Positions 44,618 to 51,775 of a stretch of DNA of 51,775 nt are shown piece after piece. The notes beneath the pieces are model-generated. The model made no database searches, had not been told where the DNA came from, and saw only the letters and a list, made by a program, of their open reading frames with translations. The first letter of the stretch is position 1. Each line of letters begins with the position of its first letter. The stretch lies in assembly GCA_024710405.1 (NCBI GenBank), contig JANJUV010000014.1:1-51775 (forward strand), in the 5' to 3' direction. Both the position numbers and the translations under genes were made by a program. Origin of the DNA: Bacteroidales bacterium (GTDB taxonomy: Bacteria > Bacteroidota > Bacteroidia > Bacteroidales > F082).

Positions 44618-45301
44618 TCAGATGAGCGTGAACCTGACCCCCAGGTTGAAATGTACGCGTACCGGACGACCTCTTTGCTTTCCGGGGTTCCACAGTGGCA
44701 TTCCGGTCACCACCCGAAGGGCTTCCTCATCGCATCCGCCGCCGATACCACGAAGTAACTTCACGTTCGAAATACTCCCATTGGGTTCAACAACAAAACC
44801 AACGTAAACAGTCCCTTGAATATTCAACTCACGGGCTTCCTGCGGGTATCTGATACTTTCGCCGAAATATTTCAGTCTGGCGGCATCGCCTCCCGGAAAT
44901 GAGGGTTGTTCTTCTACAACCAGAAAGATTTCAGGCTCAATGATTTCTTCGGCTTCGGCGCGTTGTACTGGGACGTATTCCGGAATAACCGTATTTTGGT
45001 CTATCTCAGCCTGAATGTTGAGTTCGGGTGTTTCTTCGGTATTTTCAACCACGGTGAGCATGGTAATCTGCTGCACAGGGTTTTGCTGCGGAGGTGGAGG
45101 TGTTTCGGGCTGACGTGTTTGCATAATGTGTTCTTCAATCTCGGTCAAACCCGTCATGTTGAGCGCTGTGTCTCTGGCGCGGTTAGGTGCTTTGAACTGG
45201 AAGGCGGCGTATATTATTACTAATGTGACCACCATCCCGATTTCGAAGAACAGGCCCTTCTTGCTTTCAAGATCAGCCTGCGGTGTTTTGTAACTGATCA
45301 T
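44618..45301 (-). CDS. TonB family energy transducer
   Basis: A 227-residue TonB-like protein. An N-terminal transmembrane helix (about 16-36) is followed by an acidic, proline-containing periplasmic linker (ETPPPPQQNPVQQ; repeated Glu), then a C-terminal TonB domain (about 140-227; YPQEARELNIQGTVYVGFVV, SISNVKLLRGIGGGCDEEALRVV). It couples the proton-motive force through ExbB/ExbD to outer-membrane receptors. No exbB/exbD genes are near. Its closest receptor is the copper-type receptor encoded just upstream on the same strand. Confidence 0.93.
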   Translation of the reverse strand: MISYKTPQADLESKKGLFFEIGMVVTLVIIYAAFQFKAPNRARDTALNMTGLTEIEEHIMQTRQPETPPPPQQNPVQQITMLTVVENTEETPELNIQAEIDQNTVIPEYVPVQRAEAEEIIEPEIFLVVEEQPSFPGGDAARLKYFGESIRYPQEARELNIQGTVYVGFVVEPNGSISNVKLLRGIGGGCDEEALRVVTGMPLWNPGKQRGRPVRVHFNLGVRFTLI

Positions 45302-45493
45302 GGCTTTTGGTATTAGGTGTTACCTTCATGAATCCAAAAACCATGCCGTATTGAAGAATTTGCTGCGTGCTTAGTTATTGTATTTGAATAGATTAATTTG
45401 TATCAGGTATTAATGAAACCATCCTTGTGCTTCATTTTTAAGTCTAAACTTTATTGAAGCATAAAGATGGTGTTCTGAAGAATATCAATCGGA

Positions 45494-47782
45494 TCAGCCG
45501 AGATACAGGTTCAGGGTAGCAAAGAAACTCCTGCCGGGGGCATACAATGGTGTTCCCGAAGGAATTCTCATGGCCCGGTTCAGGTGTTCGTAGTAGTGTT
45601 CGTTGAAAAGGTTTGTTATACCCAGCCTGAACCCGATAGTTCTGCTGTACCGGTAAGCAGCCGAAAGGTCAGCTATTGTAAATGAAGGACTTGAAGTTTC
45701 CCCAAAGTTTCGTGCAACCAGCTGCTGTGCCAATACGTGTCGGACTGATAACTCGGGCTGAAGTTTGCCCTTAAGATGCTTTGAAATAAGTTTCAGGCGC
45801 ATATCGAGGGGAGGTATTTCGGGAAGAGGTGTTTTGGCACTCAGGTCAAGTCCATAGGTGTATGACATGTCCATGCTTGCAGTAATCATGGAGTTAAGCT
45901 GATAGGAGATACTTAGTTCAAAACCTGTCATCATGGCTTTTTCTAAGTTGAGATAGCGCCTGACACCGGGCGAAGAAGCCAGCCTTGGTCTCAGCGAACT
46001 GTCAATGGTGGATGAAATGTACTCTTGAAGGTAAGAAGCAAAGAAATTCATCGAAAGGCTGAGTTCATTACCGCTGTATTTCAGGCTGAAGTCTGCCTGA
46101 TTGTTTGTTTCAGGCTTCAGTTCAGGGTTTCCGAGCAGTTCATAGGGATCAATTCCTACGGGAAAAAAATTGATGTAGCGTTCGGTTAAACTTGCGCTGC
46201 GCTGGCTTCGTCCCAGCCAAAAGGAAACCGAAACATTAGGATCGTAAATATGTGTATATCCTGCACTTAACGAAGGATTTAGTTGTGTTGAAGTTGTGTT
46301 TTCATACACCTGTGCGAATTCATCAGCGGGGTCTATAATGTCCGACTGGTCCACATCAAGCCTGGCGGAGACGACAAATACCTGATTTGAGCGGTTGGCA
46401 GTAAACTCGGCAAAAACGCCGTTTCGCACAATCCGGCCATGTTGCCAGGCATTATCAACAAAGACTTTGCCTGCCATAGGCCCTGTGAGCATCGTCCTGA
46501 CCCTGCTGCCTTCAGCTTCTTCAACCTTCATGTCGGTACCGGCAATCAGTCGGCCGGCCGGCAACCACAGGAGCACTTCTGTTTTGCCGCCTGCATTCAG
46601 TGTGCGGGCATCGGTTTCGGTGTTCATCGGACGTGGATCCAGATTTTTAAGGCTGTTGTCCATGAAATGGTCAACCAGACTTGCATACAGTTTGGTGCGC
46701 CAACGGTTTGTCCTGCCCGAACCAAAATTCAGGCTGTGACCAACATTCAAAAGCCAGGTATCGTCCGAAATCAGGTCCATGGGAAGTGAGGGGAAATCTA
46801 CATCCCGGGCGATGTTTCGTGTTGCTGACATGGTTATTTCCTGCTGTTCGGAGGGCTTCAGACTGAGCACAGCTCCGGCACTGCCGCGCATAAAGCGTGA
46901 GAGGATTTCATTTCCTTCCCCGTCGGAATAACTGTTGCCTTTGGACCAGGAACCGAACAAGCCCAGATGGGCCTTTTTATTGCTAAGGCCTATAAAAGCT
47001 TCATTCCTGAAAATGCTGCCATTATGCTCAAAACCGCTGGTTAACCGGCCTGTTACATCAGGGCTATCGGTATAGAGGGTTTTCTGGCTGACAAAATTTA
47101 TTGTGCCCCCGAATCCATTACCAAACCTAAGTGCATAGGGGCCTTTAAAGAGTTCGACATGTTCCATCATATTGAGTGAAATCTGACTGGCCGGCGGATC
47201 CATGCGGTTCGGACAGGCTGCTGTGGCACATTGCACCCCGTCAATGACCAAATTTAGCTGGTCATATTTGAATCCGCGCACCACAGGGTCGAATCCGTAA
47301 CTGCCGCTTTTCCGGATTCCCGAAACTGAGGGGTTAAGCTGAAGAAATGCCCCGGCATCGTGCGACAACTGTTGGTGGTAGCCAAGCCCAAGAGTTTCTT
47401 TTTGGCGGCTCCCGGAATGAATGCCCACTACTGTAACCGGCATCAGGGTAACAGCTCTTTTGGCTGCAACAAACAGTTGCCCCGACTGTGCAGCCTTTTT
47501 CATTTCTGAGGAACTGAACGATAATGTACCATATGCCACATGATGAATGACCAGCAAACTGGTATCGTTTAATATCAATTCGATTTGTCCTTTTTCGTTT
47601 GCCATTCCCTTTTGTTCTGCATAGTTAAATGTAGCAAAGGAAAGAGGTTCAGCGCTTTGCTGTTCGATAACTTGTATGGTTGATTGCGCCTGCGCCAAGG
47701 TATTGGTGGCCGTAGGCAGAAAAAGCATGAGCAGGCATCCGGTAAAAAGGCAATATGTTTTTGTGTAGATTCTACTAATCAT
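45494..47782 (-). CDS. Copper-type TonB-dependent receptor (OprC/NosA-like)
   Basis: A 762-residue outer-membrane receptor: signal peptide (1-32, ending AQAQ), carboxypeptidase-regulatory-like domain (about 35-110), plug (about 125-240) and barrel ending FFATLNLYLG. The plug contains ACPNRMDPP with C190-x3-M194, the CxxxM copper-binding motif known from Pseudomonas OprC, whose own sequence there reads closely the same. This supports copper import, often used for copper enzymes such as nitrous oxide reductase. The small Cys-containing membrane protein upstream and the TonB gene downstream support a metal-uptake locus. Substrate assignment rests on the motif and not on experiment. Confidence 0.87.
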   Translation of the reverse strand: MISRIYTKTYCLFTGCLLMLFLPTATNTLAQAQSTIQVIEQQSAEPLSFATFNYAEQKGMANEKGQIELILNDTSLLVIHHVAYGTLSFSSSEMKKAAQSGQLFVAAKRAVTLMPVTVVGIHSGSRQKETLGLGYHQQLSHDAGAFLQLNPSVSGIRKSGSYGFDPVVRGFKYDQLNLVIDGVQCATAACPNRMDPPASQISLNMMEHVELFKGPYALRFGNGFGGTINFVSQKTLYTDSPDVTGRLTSGFEHNGSIFRNEAFIGLSNKKAHLGLFGSWSKGNSYSDGEGNEILSRFMRGSAGAVLSLKPSEQQEITMSATRNIARDVDFPSLPMDLISDDTWLLNVGHSLNFGSGRTNRWRTKLYASLVDHFMDNSLKNLDPRPMNTETDARTLNAGGKTEVLLWLPAGRLIAGTDMKVEEAEGSRVRTMLTGPMAGKVFVDNAWQHGRIVRNGVFAEFTANRSNQVFVVSARLDVDQSDIIDPADEFAQVYENTTSTQLNPSLSAGYTHIYDPNVSVSFWLGRSQRSASLTERYINFFPVGIDPYELLGNPELKPETNNQADFSLKYSGNELSLSMNFFASYLQEYISSTIDSSLRPRLASSPGVRRYLNLEKAMMTGFELSISYQLNSMITASMDMSYTYGLDLSAKTPLPEIPPLDMRLKLISKHLKGKLQPELSVRHVLAQQLVARNFGETSSPSFTIADLSAAYRYSRTIGFRLGITNLFNEHYYEHLNRAMRIPSGTPLYAPGRSFFATLNLYLG

Positions 47783-47929
47783 GGTATTAGTTATTTGAAT
47801 AGTAAATTATAGATTAATTGTAAGTATAGATTGTATCCGTGATAGCACACGGCATGCTTCAAGCCTGCATGAATATCTGCGGCTCAAAAGATTCTCCGGG
47901 TGGACGGAACGGAAACAGAAAGTCAGGGA

Positions 47930-48298
47930 TTATTTTGCCGGCGGGTGAAACACATTGCTCCCATATCCTTTGTTGAGATCCCTATGGAGCACTTCTGAAA
48001 GCTTTTGCGAAATCAGAAGAATAGCGATTTTTCGAAGGGATAGAGTTGTTTTGCAGGCATATAAAATCAATTCTTTCAGATTAACTGAAGGTGGCAGCTG
48101 TTTTTCGGTTTCCTGCTGTTCGTTTAGTTTTTTGTTGAGCTGGCAGTTTCCTTTGCAGGTATTTTCAGGAATGTCTTTTTTCTCGCACAAAATAGCAGCT
48201 ATATAGGTCTGATGTACCTTGAAATGAATCAGGATGACGGTGTTGCCGGTTGTTTGCAACAGGACAATAAGGGAGGTCAGTACCACAAGGAGGCGCAT
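47930..48298 (-). CDS. Small membrane protein with Cx9Cx3C motif
   Basis: A 122-residue protein with one N-terminal hydrophobic helix (about 1-26) and a periplasmic segment carrying C38-x9-C48-x3-C52 (LCEKKDIPENTCKGNC) and then a charged stretch. Similar small Bacteroidota proteins with a C...CxGxC motif are found beside copper TonB receptors, and this gene lies directly upstream of one (147 bases, same strand). A periplasmic copper-handling or assembly role is inferred. Its promoter -7 element ends four bases before the start codon. Confidence 0.7.
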   Translation of the reverse strand: MRLLVVLTSLIVLLQTTGNTVILIHFKVHQTYIAAILCEKKDIPENTCKGNCQLNKKLNEQQETEKQLPPSVNLKELILYACKTTLSLRKIAILLISQKLSEVLHRDLNKGYGSNVFHPPAK

Positions 48299-48302
48299 GG
48301 TA

Positions 48303-48310
48303 CAAAGTTA
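48303..48310 (-). promoter_or_regulatory. Bacteroidota -7 element, nearly leaderless
   Basis: TAacTTTG on the minus strand, exactly matching TAnnTTTG, four bases upstream of the ATG at 48298. The transcript should start at or next to the start codon. Confidence 0.55.
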
Positions 48311-48455
48311 GGCAATATTCGTAGTGGTTTTTCATGCTGCTTCATGCTGTCAGGTAATTTCTTTTTAATAAGTGTATTATCCGTATTTGATATGCTTTGT
48401 CAGACGCAACTTGTTGAGATGATTTTAGTAACATTGTACTCAAATAGTAACCTCT

Positions 48456-49286
48456 ATGAATCCACCTTCCAAAGCATTAAAGTTTGCCAGACGCATACTT
48501 CATGCGGCAATTCCTGCTATAAGTCTTAGCGAAGATGCAACCCATAACGCCATCCTCGACGATTTGCTTATAAAGCAGTCGCAATTGTCTCCAGAACACT
48601 CATCTGCAATACTTTCCGGATCCAATAACCGCAGATTGGCTGCATTTATACAATTGCTTGCAGGTGATGCAGGCATTGATGCCGGGCTGGTTGATGGCTT
48701 CTGGGGTCCTCAGACCCAATTTGCCTTCGACTCGCTGCTCTACCTCGAAGAACACGGGCTATTGCCCCCTGAATGGCGCGACCAGCCTGTGCCAGACAAC
48801 AACCCAAACGGCTGGCCCGGACAAGCCGAAGCCGGGCTTACAGCGTTTTTCGGCCAGCCTGCCGATGAATCACAACTTAGTCTGCTTGATGTGCCTTATG
48901 GGCATCGTCTGGCATGGGACCTAAGCACCAGCGTGCGCCGGATCAGGTGTCATGTTAAAGTGAAAGACTCACTCGAAAGAGTACTTCATAAAGTGTTGGC
49001 TTATTATGGCGAAGCACGCATCCGTGAACTAAGACTCGACCGGTTTGGCGGTTGCTATAACCCACGCCGGATGCGTGGGGGATCGTCGTGGAGTACACAT
49101 GCCTGGGGAATCGCTCTGGACTATGACCCAGACAACAACAGGCTGAACTGGGGACGCGACAGAGCAACTTTTGCCCGACCCGAATACGATGCATGGTGGA
49201 GTTTCTGGGAAGAAGAAGGATGGGTAAGCCTCGGACGGACAGCCAATTACGACTGGATGCATGTGCAGGCTGCAAGACGATTATAG
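48456..49286 (+). CDS. M15 family peptidase (peptidoglycan hydrolase-like)
   Basis: A 276-residue zinc peptidase of the M15 (D-Ala-D-Ala carboxypeptidase/endolysin) type. The catalytic set is clear: SxHxxGxAxD with H215 and D222 (STHAWGIALD), and the third ligand H269 in DWMHVQ. An N-terminal segment (about 60-98; LLAGDAGIDAGLVDGFWGPQTQFAFDSL) resembles a peptidoglycan-binding domain of the PGRP-like/PG_binding_1 type. No signal peptide is evident, as in phage endolysins, so a prophage or gene-transfer origin is possible. No other phage gene is adjacent. Confidence 0.83.
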   Translation: MNPPSKALKFARRILHAAIPAISLSEDATHNAILDDLLIKQSQLSPEHSSAILSGSNNRRLAAFIQLLAGDAGIDAGLVDGFWGPQTQFAFDSLLYLEEHGLLPPEWRDQPVPDNNPNGWPGQAEAGLTAFFGQPADESQLSLLDVPYGHRLAWDLSTSVRRIRCHVKVKDSLERVLHKVLAYYGEARIRELRLDRFGGCYNPRRMRGGSSWSTHAWGIALDYDPDNNRLNWGRDRATFARPEYDAWWSFWEEEGWVSLGRTANYDWMHVQAARRL

Positions 49287-49797
49287 AAATAACATTTCCT
49301 GGTAAGGTTTGAAAGTTTGGAGGTTTAAAGGTTTGAAAGTTATGGAAGTTTAAATATTTGGAGATGTGCCAGTTATCTTAATGCCAAGAATCCGGTCGCT
49401 CCCCCATTTTTGGGGGCTGGGGAGGCAAAAAGGAGAGCTTAAAAACTGATTTTTCACGACTCCCCTACAGGAGTCGGGGGTAAAACGCTGAAAATCAGCT
49501 ATCCAAAATGTAGCATGATTAATTTTTGCATTACCTTCAGTGAAAAATGTTTGTACAAAACCGATGAATAAAATTGCCCTTTATTAATTTTATCAAGTGC
49601 CATGCATTTTAAGTCATATTTCACTTGACAAAAGATTTATTCGGTTGTATCTTGCCATTTTATTTTAACAAGCAAAACAATGTCTCCTTTCCTGCAATTG
49701 TTGATCCAAAAGATTAAAAAGCCCAACACACGGAAGTGTTTGAAGGAGCGGATTGATAATGTAGAGTAAAGTATCTTTGACAAACTCATTTCAAAGA
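49287..49797. other. Non-coding stretch with purine-rich and G/C-palindromic sequence
   Basis: No intact gene is supported. About 49308-49365 is a loose repetition of gtttggaggttt/ggtttgaaag phrases. Around 49400-49480 ccccc...ggggg runs can pair (cccccatttttggggg and cccctacaggagtcgggg). A minus-strand frame at 49637-49825 has no ribosome site and overlaps the T9SS remnant; I reject it. A similar gtttggaggtt phrase recurs at 51613. Confidence 0.45.
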
Positions 49798-49944
49798 ATG
49801 AATAGAGAAACACAATTAAAATCAATTTATGGAGCAGAGCAAGGCCAGCAGCTTTGGGACATAAGGGAAGTAAAGAAGGGAACTTATTTTTACATCCTGA
49901 AAGCAGGAAACCAGAGCAAAAGCGGGAAGTTAATTATTCATTAA
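49798..49944 (+). pseudogene. Orphan T9SS sorting-domain tail
   Basis: Forty-eight codons reading ...IYGAEQGQQLWDIREVKKG, then TYFYILKAGNQSKSGKLIIH and stop. This is the last two thirds of a type A T9SS sorting domain (GxYFYxLKxGxxxxSGKLII is its canonical end) without signal peptide or cargo. Without a leader it could not reach the secretion system, so it is best read as the 3' remnant of a lost cargo gene. The intact terminator just downstream supports a former gene end. Confidence 0.7.
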
Positions 49945-49950
49945 ACATCT

Positions 49951-49994
49951 AAAGCGAACCATTCCCACATTATTTGGGAATGGTTCGCTTTTTC
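49951..49994 (+). terminator. Rho-independent terminator, 17-bp stem
   Basis: aaagcgaaccattccca (49951-49967) pairs perfectly with 49975-49991 around a 7-base loop, and the 3' arm runs into a T-tract. It lies seven bases after the stop of the T9SS remnant and just before the next gene. Confidence 0.9.
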
Positions 49995-50008
49995 TAAAAT
50001 TGATTACG

Positions 50009-51613
50009 ATGAATCGTTTAATTATAATTCTAATCATTTCGTTTTTTTTAATTAAAAGTTATGCACAAATACCGGAAATTGTTTGGCAACAATGTTACGG
50101 GTCACCTGAGTTAGATATGAGTAATGGAATTGTGGCTATGGATGATGGATTATTGTTTGCAATTCATCTACGTGATTCAATACCAGGGATTACAAATTAT
50201 CATGGCATGGGTGATATTTGGGTTGTAAAAACAGATAATGCCGGAAACATTATTTGGGAAAAGTGTTTTGGAGGAAGCAAAGGAGATGTGCCTCAGAAAT
50301 TAATAAAGAAATCTGAAGATGAGTATTTCATTTATGGATACACATATTCGACTGATGGTGATGTTCAGTCTGGAAATCAGGGACATTCTGATGTTTGGGT
50401 GGTGAAAATTAACAGGCAAGGAGATATTTTATGGGAGAACACCTATGGATGCACGGGGATAGACGATCCAAGGGACATGATCCTGACCCCTGACGGTGGC
50501 TTTGTGATGATTGACCGCATCGGTATAGGCGGAGGCGATGTGACCCATTTTTATGGCATAGGCGATTGCTGGATGGCCAAATGCGACTCGCTGGGCAATC
50601 TTGAGTGGGAGAAAACATTGGGCAACACAGGGTTGGACAATTGCATGTCCATGATCGTAAACAGTGCGGGGAACATCATGATGATCGGAGCGGCTCAGTG
50701 GCACGGAGGGCTTGTTGAGTGTTACCCTGACGGAGCCTGGGGCGATGTGTGGATTGTTGAGCTTGACCTACAGGGCAACATCCTGGCACAGTATTGCTAT
50801 GGAGGCAGTCACTACGACCTTGGTTACTCAATCATTGAACTGGAGGATGGCTATGCTTTTATTGCCAGTACTGCCTCAAACGATGGTAATGTATCAGGTT
50901 TGCATGATAATCAACTTACTGAATTTACTACTGATATCTGGGTAGTCAGATTGAACAATGAAATGGGCATTATCTGGCAAAAGTGTATTGGAGGCTATGA
51001 TGTTGAATCCCCAAAGCATATATCGCAAACTACTGACGGTGGCTTTATTGTCATTGGCACAACAAATTCTATTGATGGCGATGTCAGTGGCAACCATTCC
51101 ATTGCTCACAATTATACTGATATATGGGTAGTTAAATTAAATGGTGAAGGTGAGTTGCTGTGGCAGCAATGTTACGGGGGTAAGTGGAGTGAAAGTCTGG
51201 AAAACCCGCATACAGTCCTTAAGAAAAGCGATTACAATTATGTGTTTGCGGCATCAAGCAATTTCAGTCCTTCGTTTGATGTGCAATGCGGCACCTTCCA
51301 CAACTACAATGCCTGGTTGTTCGAAATAGCCCTTGATGACACCACCCACATCATCAATCCGGTTGCAAACCAGCAATCAATCAACCTTTTCCCCAACCCC
51401 GCCACCAACGAAGTCTGGCTGCAACTGCCTGCAGATATTCCCTTAACAGATATGCAAATAGAGCTTTACAACCCTAAAGGCAGCCTGCTCTACAAGGCAC
51501 AACCCGTGAGCAACTTCCATAAAATAGAAACTGCTCGGCTTCCTGTCGGTTTGTATGTTGTCAGGCTGTGGGATGGTAGAAACTGGCGGAGCGGGAGGTT
51601 GGTGGTTAAGTAG
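50009..51613 (+). CDS. T9SS cargo protein with WVV-type blade repeats
   Basis: A 534-residue secreted protein: signal peptide (1-20, ending SYAQ), then six blades of about 50-65 residues with the core [GST]D-[IVC]-W-[VIM]-[VA]-K-x-[DN]-x2-G-[ND]-[IL]-x-W-x-[KQ]-x2-G-[GN] (for example GDIWVVKTDNAGNIIWEKCFGG), probably a beta-propeller. A type A T9SS sorting domain follows (NLFPNPATNEVWLQL ... GLYVVRLWDGRNWRSGRLVVK). Function unknown; such repeats are common in Bacteroidota surface proteins. The base composition changes sharply inside the gene (see findings). A TTG at 50000 is a weaker start. Confidence 0.83.
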   Translation: MNRLIIILIISFFLIKSYAQIPEIVWQQCYGSPELDMSNGIVAMDDGLLFAIHLRDSIPGITNYHGMGDIWVVKTDNAGNIIWEKCFGGSKGDVPQKLIKKSEDEYFIYGYTYSTDGDVQSGNQGHSDVWVVKINRQGDILWENTYGCTGIDDPRDMILTPDGGFVMIDRIGIGGGDVTHFYGIGDCWMAKCDSLGNLEWEKTLGNTGLDNCMSMIVNSAGNIMMIGAAQWHGGLVECYPDGAWGDVWIVELDLQGNILAQYCYGGSHYDLGYSIIELEDGYAFIASTASNDGNVSGLHDNQLTEFTTDIWVVRLNNEMGIIWQKCIGGYDVESPKHISQTTDGGFIVIGTTNSIDGDVSGNHSIAHNYTDIWVVKLNGEGELLWQQCYGGKWSESLENPHTVLKKSDYNYVFAASSNFSPSFDVQCGTFHNYNAWLFEIALDDTTHIINPVANQQSINLFPNPATNEVWLQLPADIPLTDMQIELYNPKGSLLYKAQPVSNFHKIETARLPVGLYVVRLWDGRNWRSGRLVVK

Positions 51614-51689
51614 GTTTGGAGGTTATGGAGGGTTGTGTTTCAGCCCCCGATAAGTTTGGACACATATTGTTCAAATAAATCCTAATTTT

Positions 51690-51775
51690 ATGACTGAAAT
51701 AAGAGACAAAATTGCTGTGAAACGCAGAACCAAGGAAGAAAAGGAAAAGCTTTTGTTTGAGATACAAAAGCTTGG
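51690..51775 (+). CDS. 5' part of a small ORF, possibly IS-encoded
   Basis: Twenty-eight codons to the window edge, MTEIRDKIAVKRRTKEEKEK then LLFEIQKL. The basic, helical start resembles the first protein of some insertion sequences (IS66 TnpA-like or IS3 OrfA-like), but the fragment is too short to assign. The preceding bases (51651-51665, cccccgataagtttg) could include a terminal repeat. Only the left end is in the window. Confidence 0.4.
   Translation, partial: MTEIRDKIAVKRRTKEEKEKLLFEIQKL

Noticed and set aside
49637-49825. 62-codon minus-strand frame
   Set aside because: AT-rich, without homology, and it overlaps the recognisable T9SS tail on the other strand.
49967-49980. 14-base match between the terminator arm and the T9SS gene near 50249
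   Set aside because: The match (acattatttgggaa) is short and falls in a common codon run (NIIWE); chance is sufficient.

Overview
The window comes from a bacterium of the phylum Bacteroidota, most likely an anaerobic environmental Bacteroidales-type lineage. The evidence is threefold. Promoters carry the Bacteroidota -7 element TAnnTTTG, often with TTG or TTTG 19-21 bases upstream. Three secreted proteins end in a type IX secretion (T9SS) sorting domain (one divergent), and an orphan sorting-domain tail is also present. TonB-dependent outer-membrane systems and a cobalamin-dependent (class II) ribonucleotide reductase complete the picture. Genus and species cannot be assigned. No rRNA, tRNA or CRISPR array was recognised.

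Layout. 1-508 is non-coding and holds two compact hairpins. 509-15424 is mainly housekeeping: polyprenyl diphosphate synthase, a radical SAM protein followed by a small protein made of exact 25-residue repeats, NrdJ, a half-size TauE/SafE transporter translationally linked to a large propeller/outer-membrane-barrel protein, a metallo-beta-lactamase-fold hydrolase, a family 9 glycosyltransferase, TatD, asparaginase, DAHP synthase/chorismate mutase and CorA. 15425-17732 is an AT-rich accessory patch with a BRO-N (phage antirepressor-like) gene, a lipoprotein gene and low-complexity heptamers.

17733-23776 is the most interesting operon: a NuoE/HydC-like subunit, a NuoF/HydB-like flavoprotein and a 1232-residue fusion of a NuoG-type [2Fe-2S] domain, a GltD/NfnB-like FAD and pyridine-nucleotide module, ferredoxin domains and a formate-dehydrogenase-like domain without its usual cysteines. 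The arrangement resembles the ferredoxin-dependent, electron-bifurcating Stn-type transhydrogenases and not a hydrogenase or a working formate dehydrogenase. Thioredoxin reductase follows, behind a cluster of TGTCAG/CTGACA motifs.

25144-35169 holds a CDF metal transporter, PurL, a BtuB-like TonB-dependent receptor paired with a mevalonate-kinase-like GHMP kinase, adenine deaminase and a small ArsR-family regulator with a C-terminal cysteine cluster. 35279-42715 is surface and signalling biology: a T9SS cargo protein, a transmembrane AraC regulator with a CBM9-like extracytoplasmic domain, and an operon of a fibre-like protein (23 exact 17-residue repeats plus an S74 auto-processing chaperone) with a secreted partner.

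42784-48298 reads leftward: a small CxnCx3C membrane protein, an OprC/NosA-like copper TonB-dependent receptor, a TonB protein and an Ig-like lipoprotein, so a complete copper-uptake/TonB neighbourhood is plausible. The right end has an M15 peptidase, an orphan T9SS tail with a 17-bp-stem terminator, a compositionally mosaic T9SS cargo gene, and the start of an ORF that may belong to an insertion sequence cut by the window edge.
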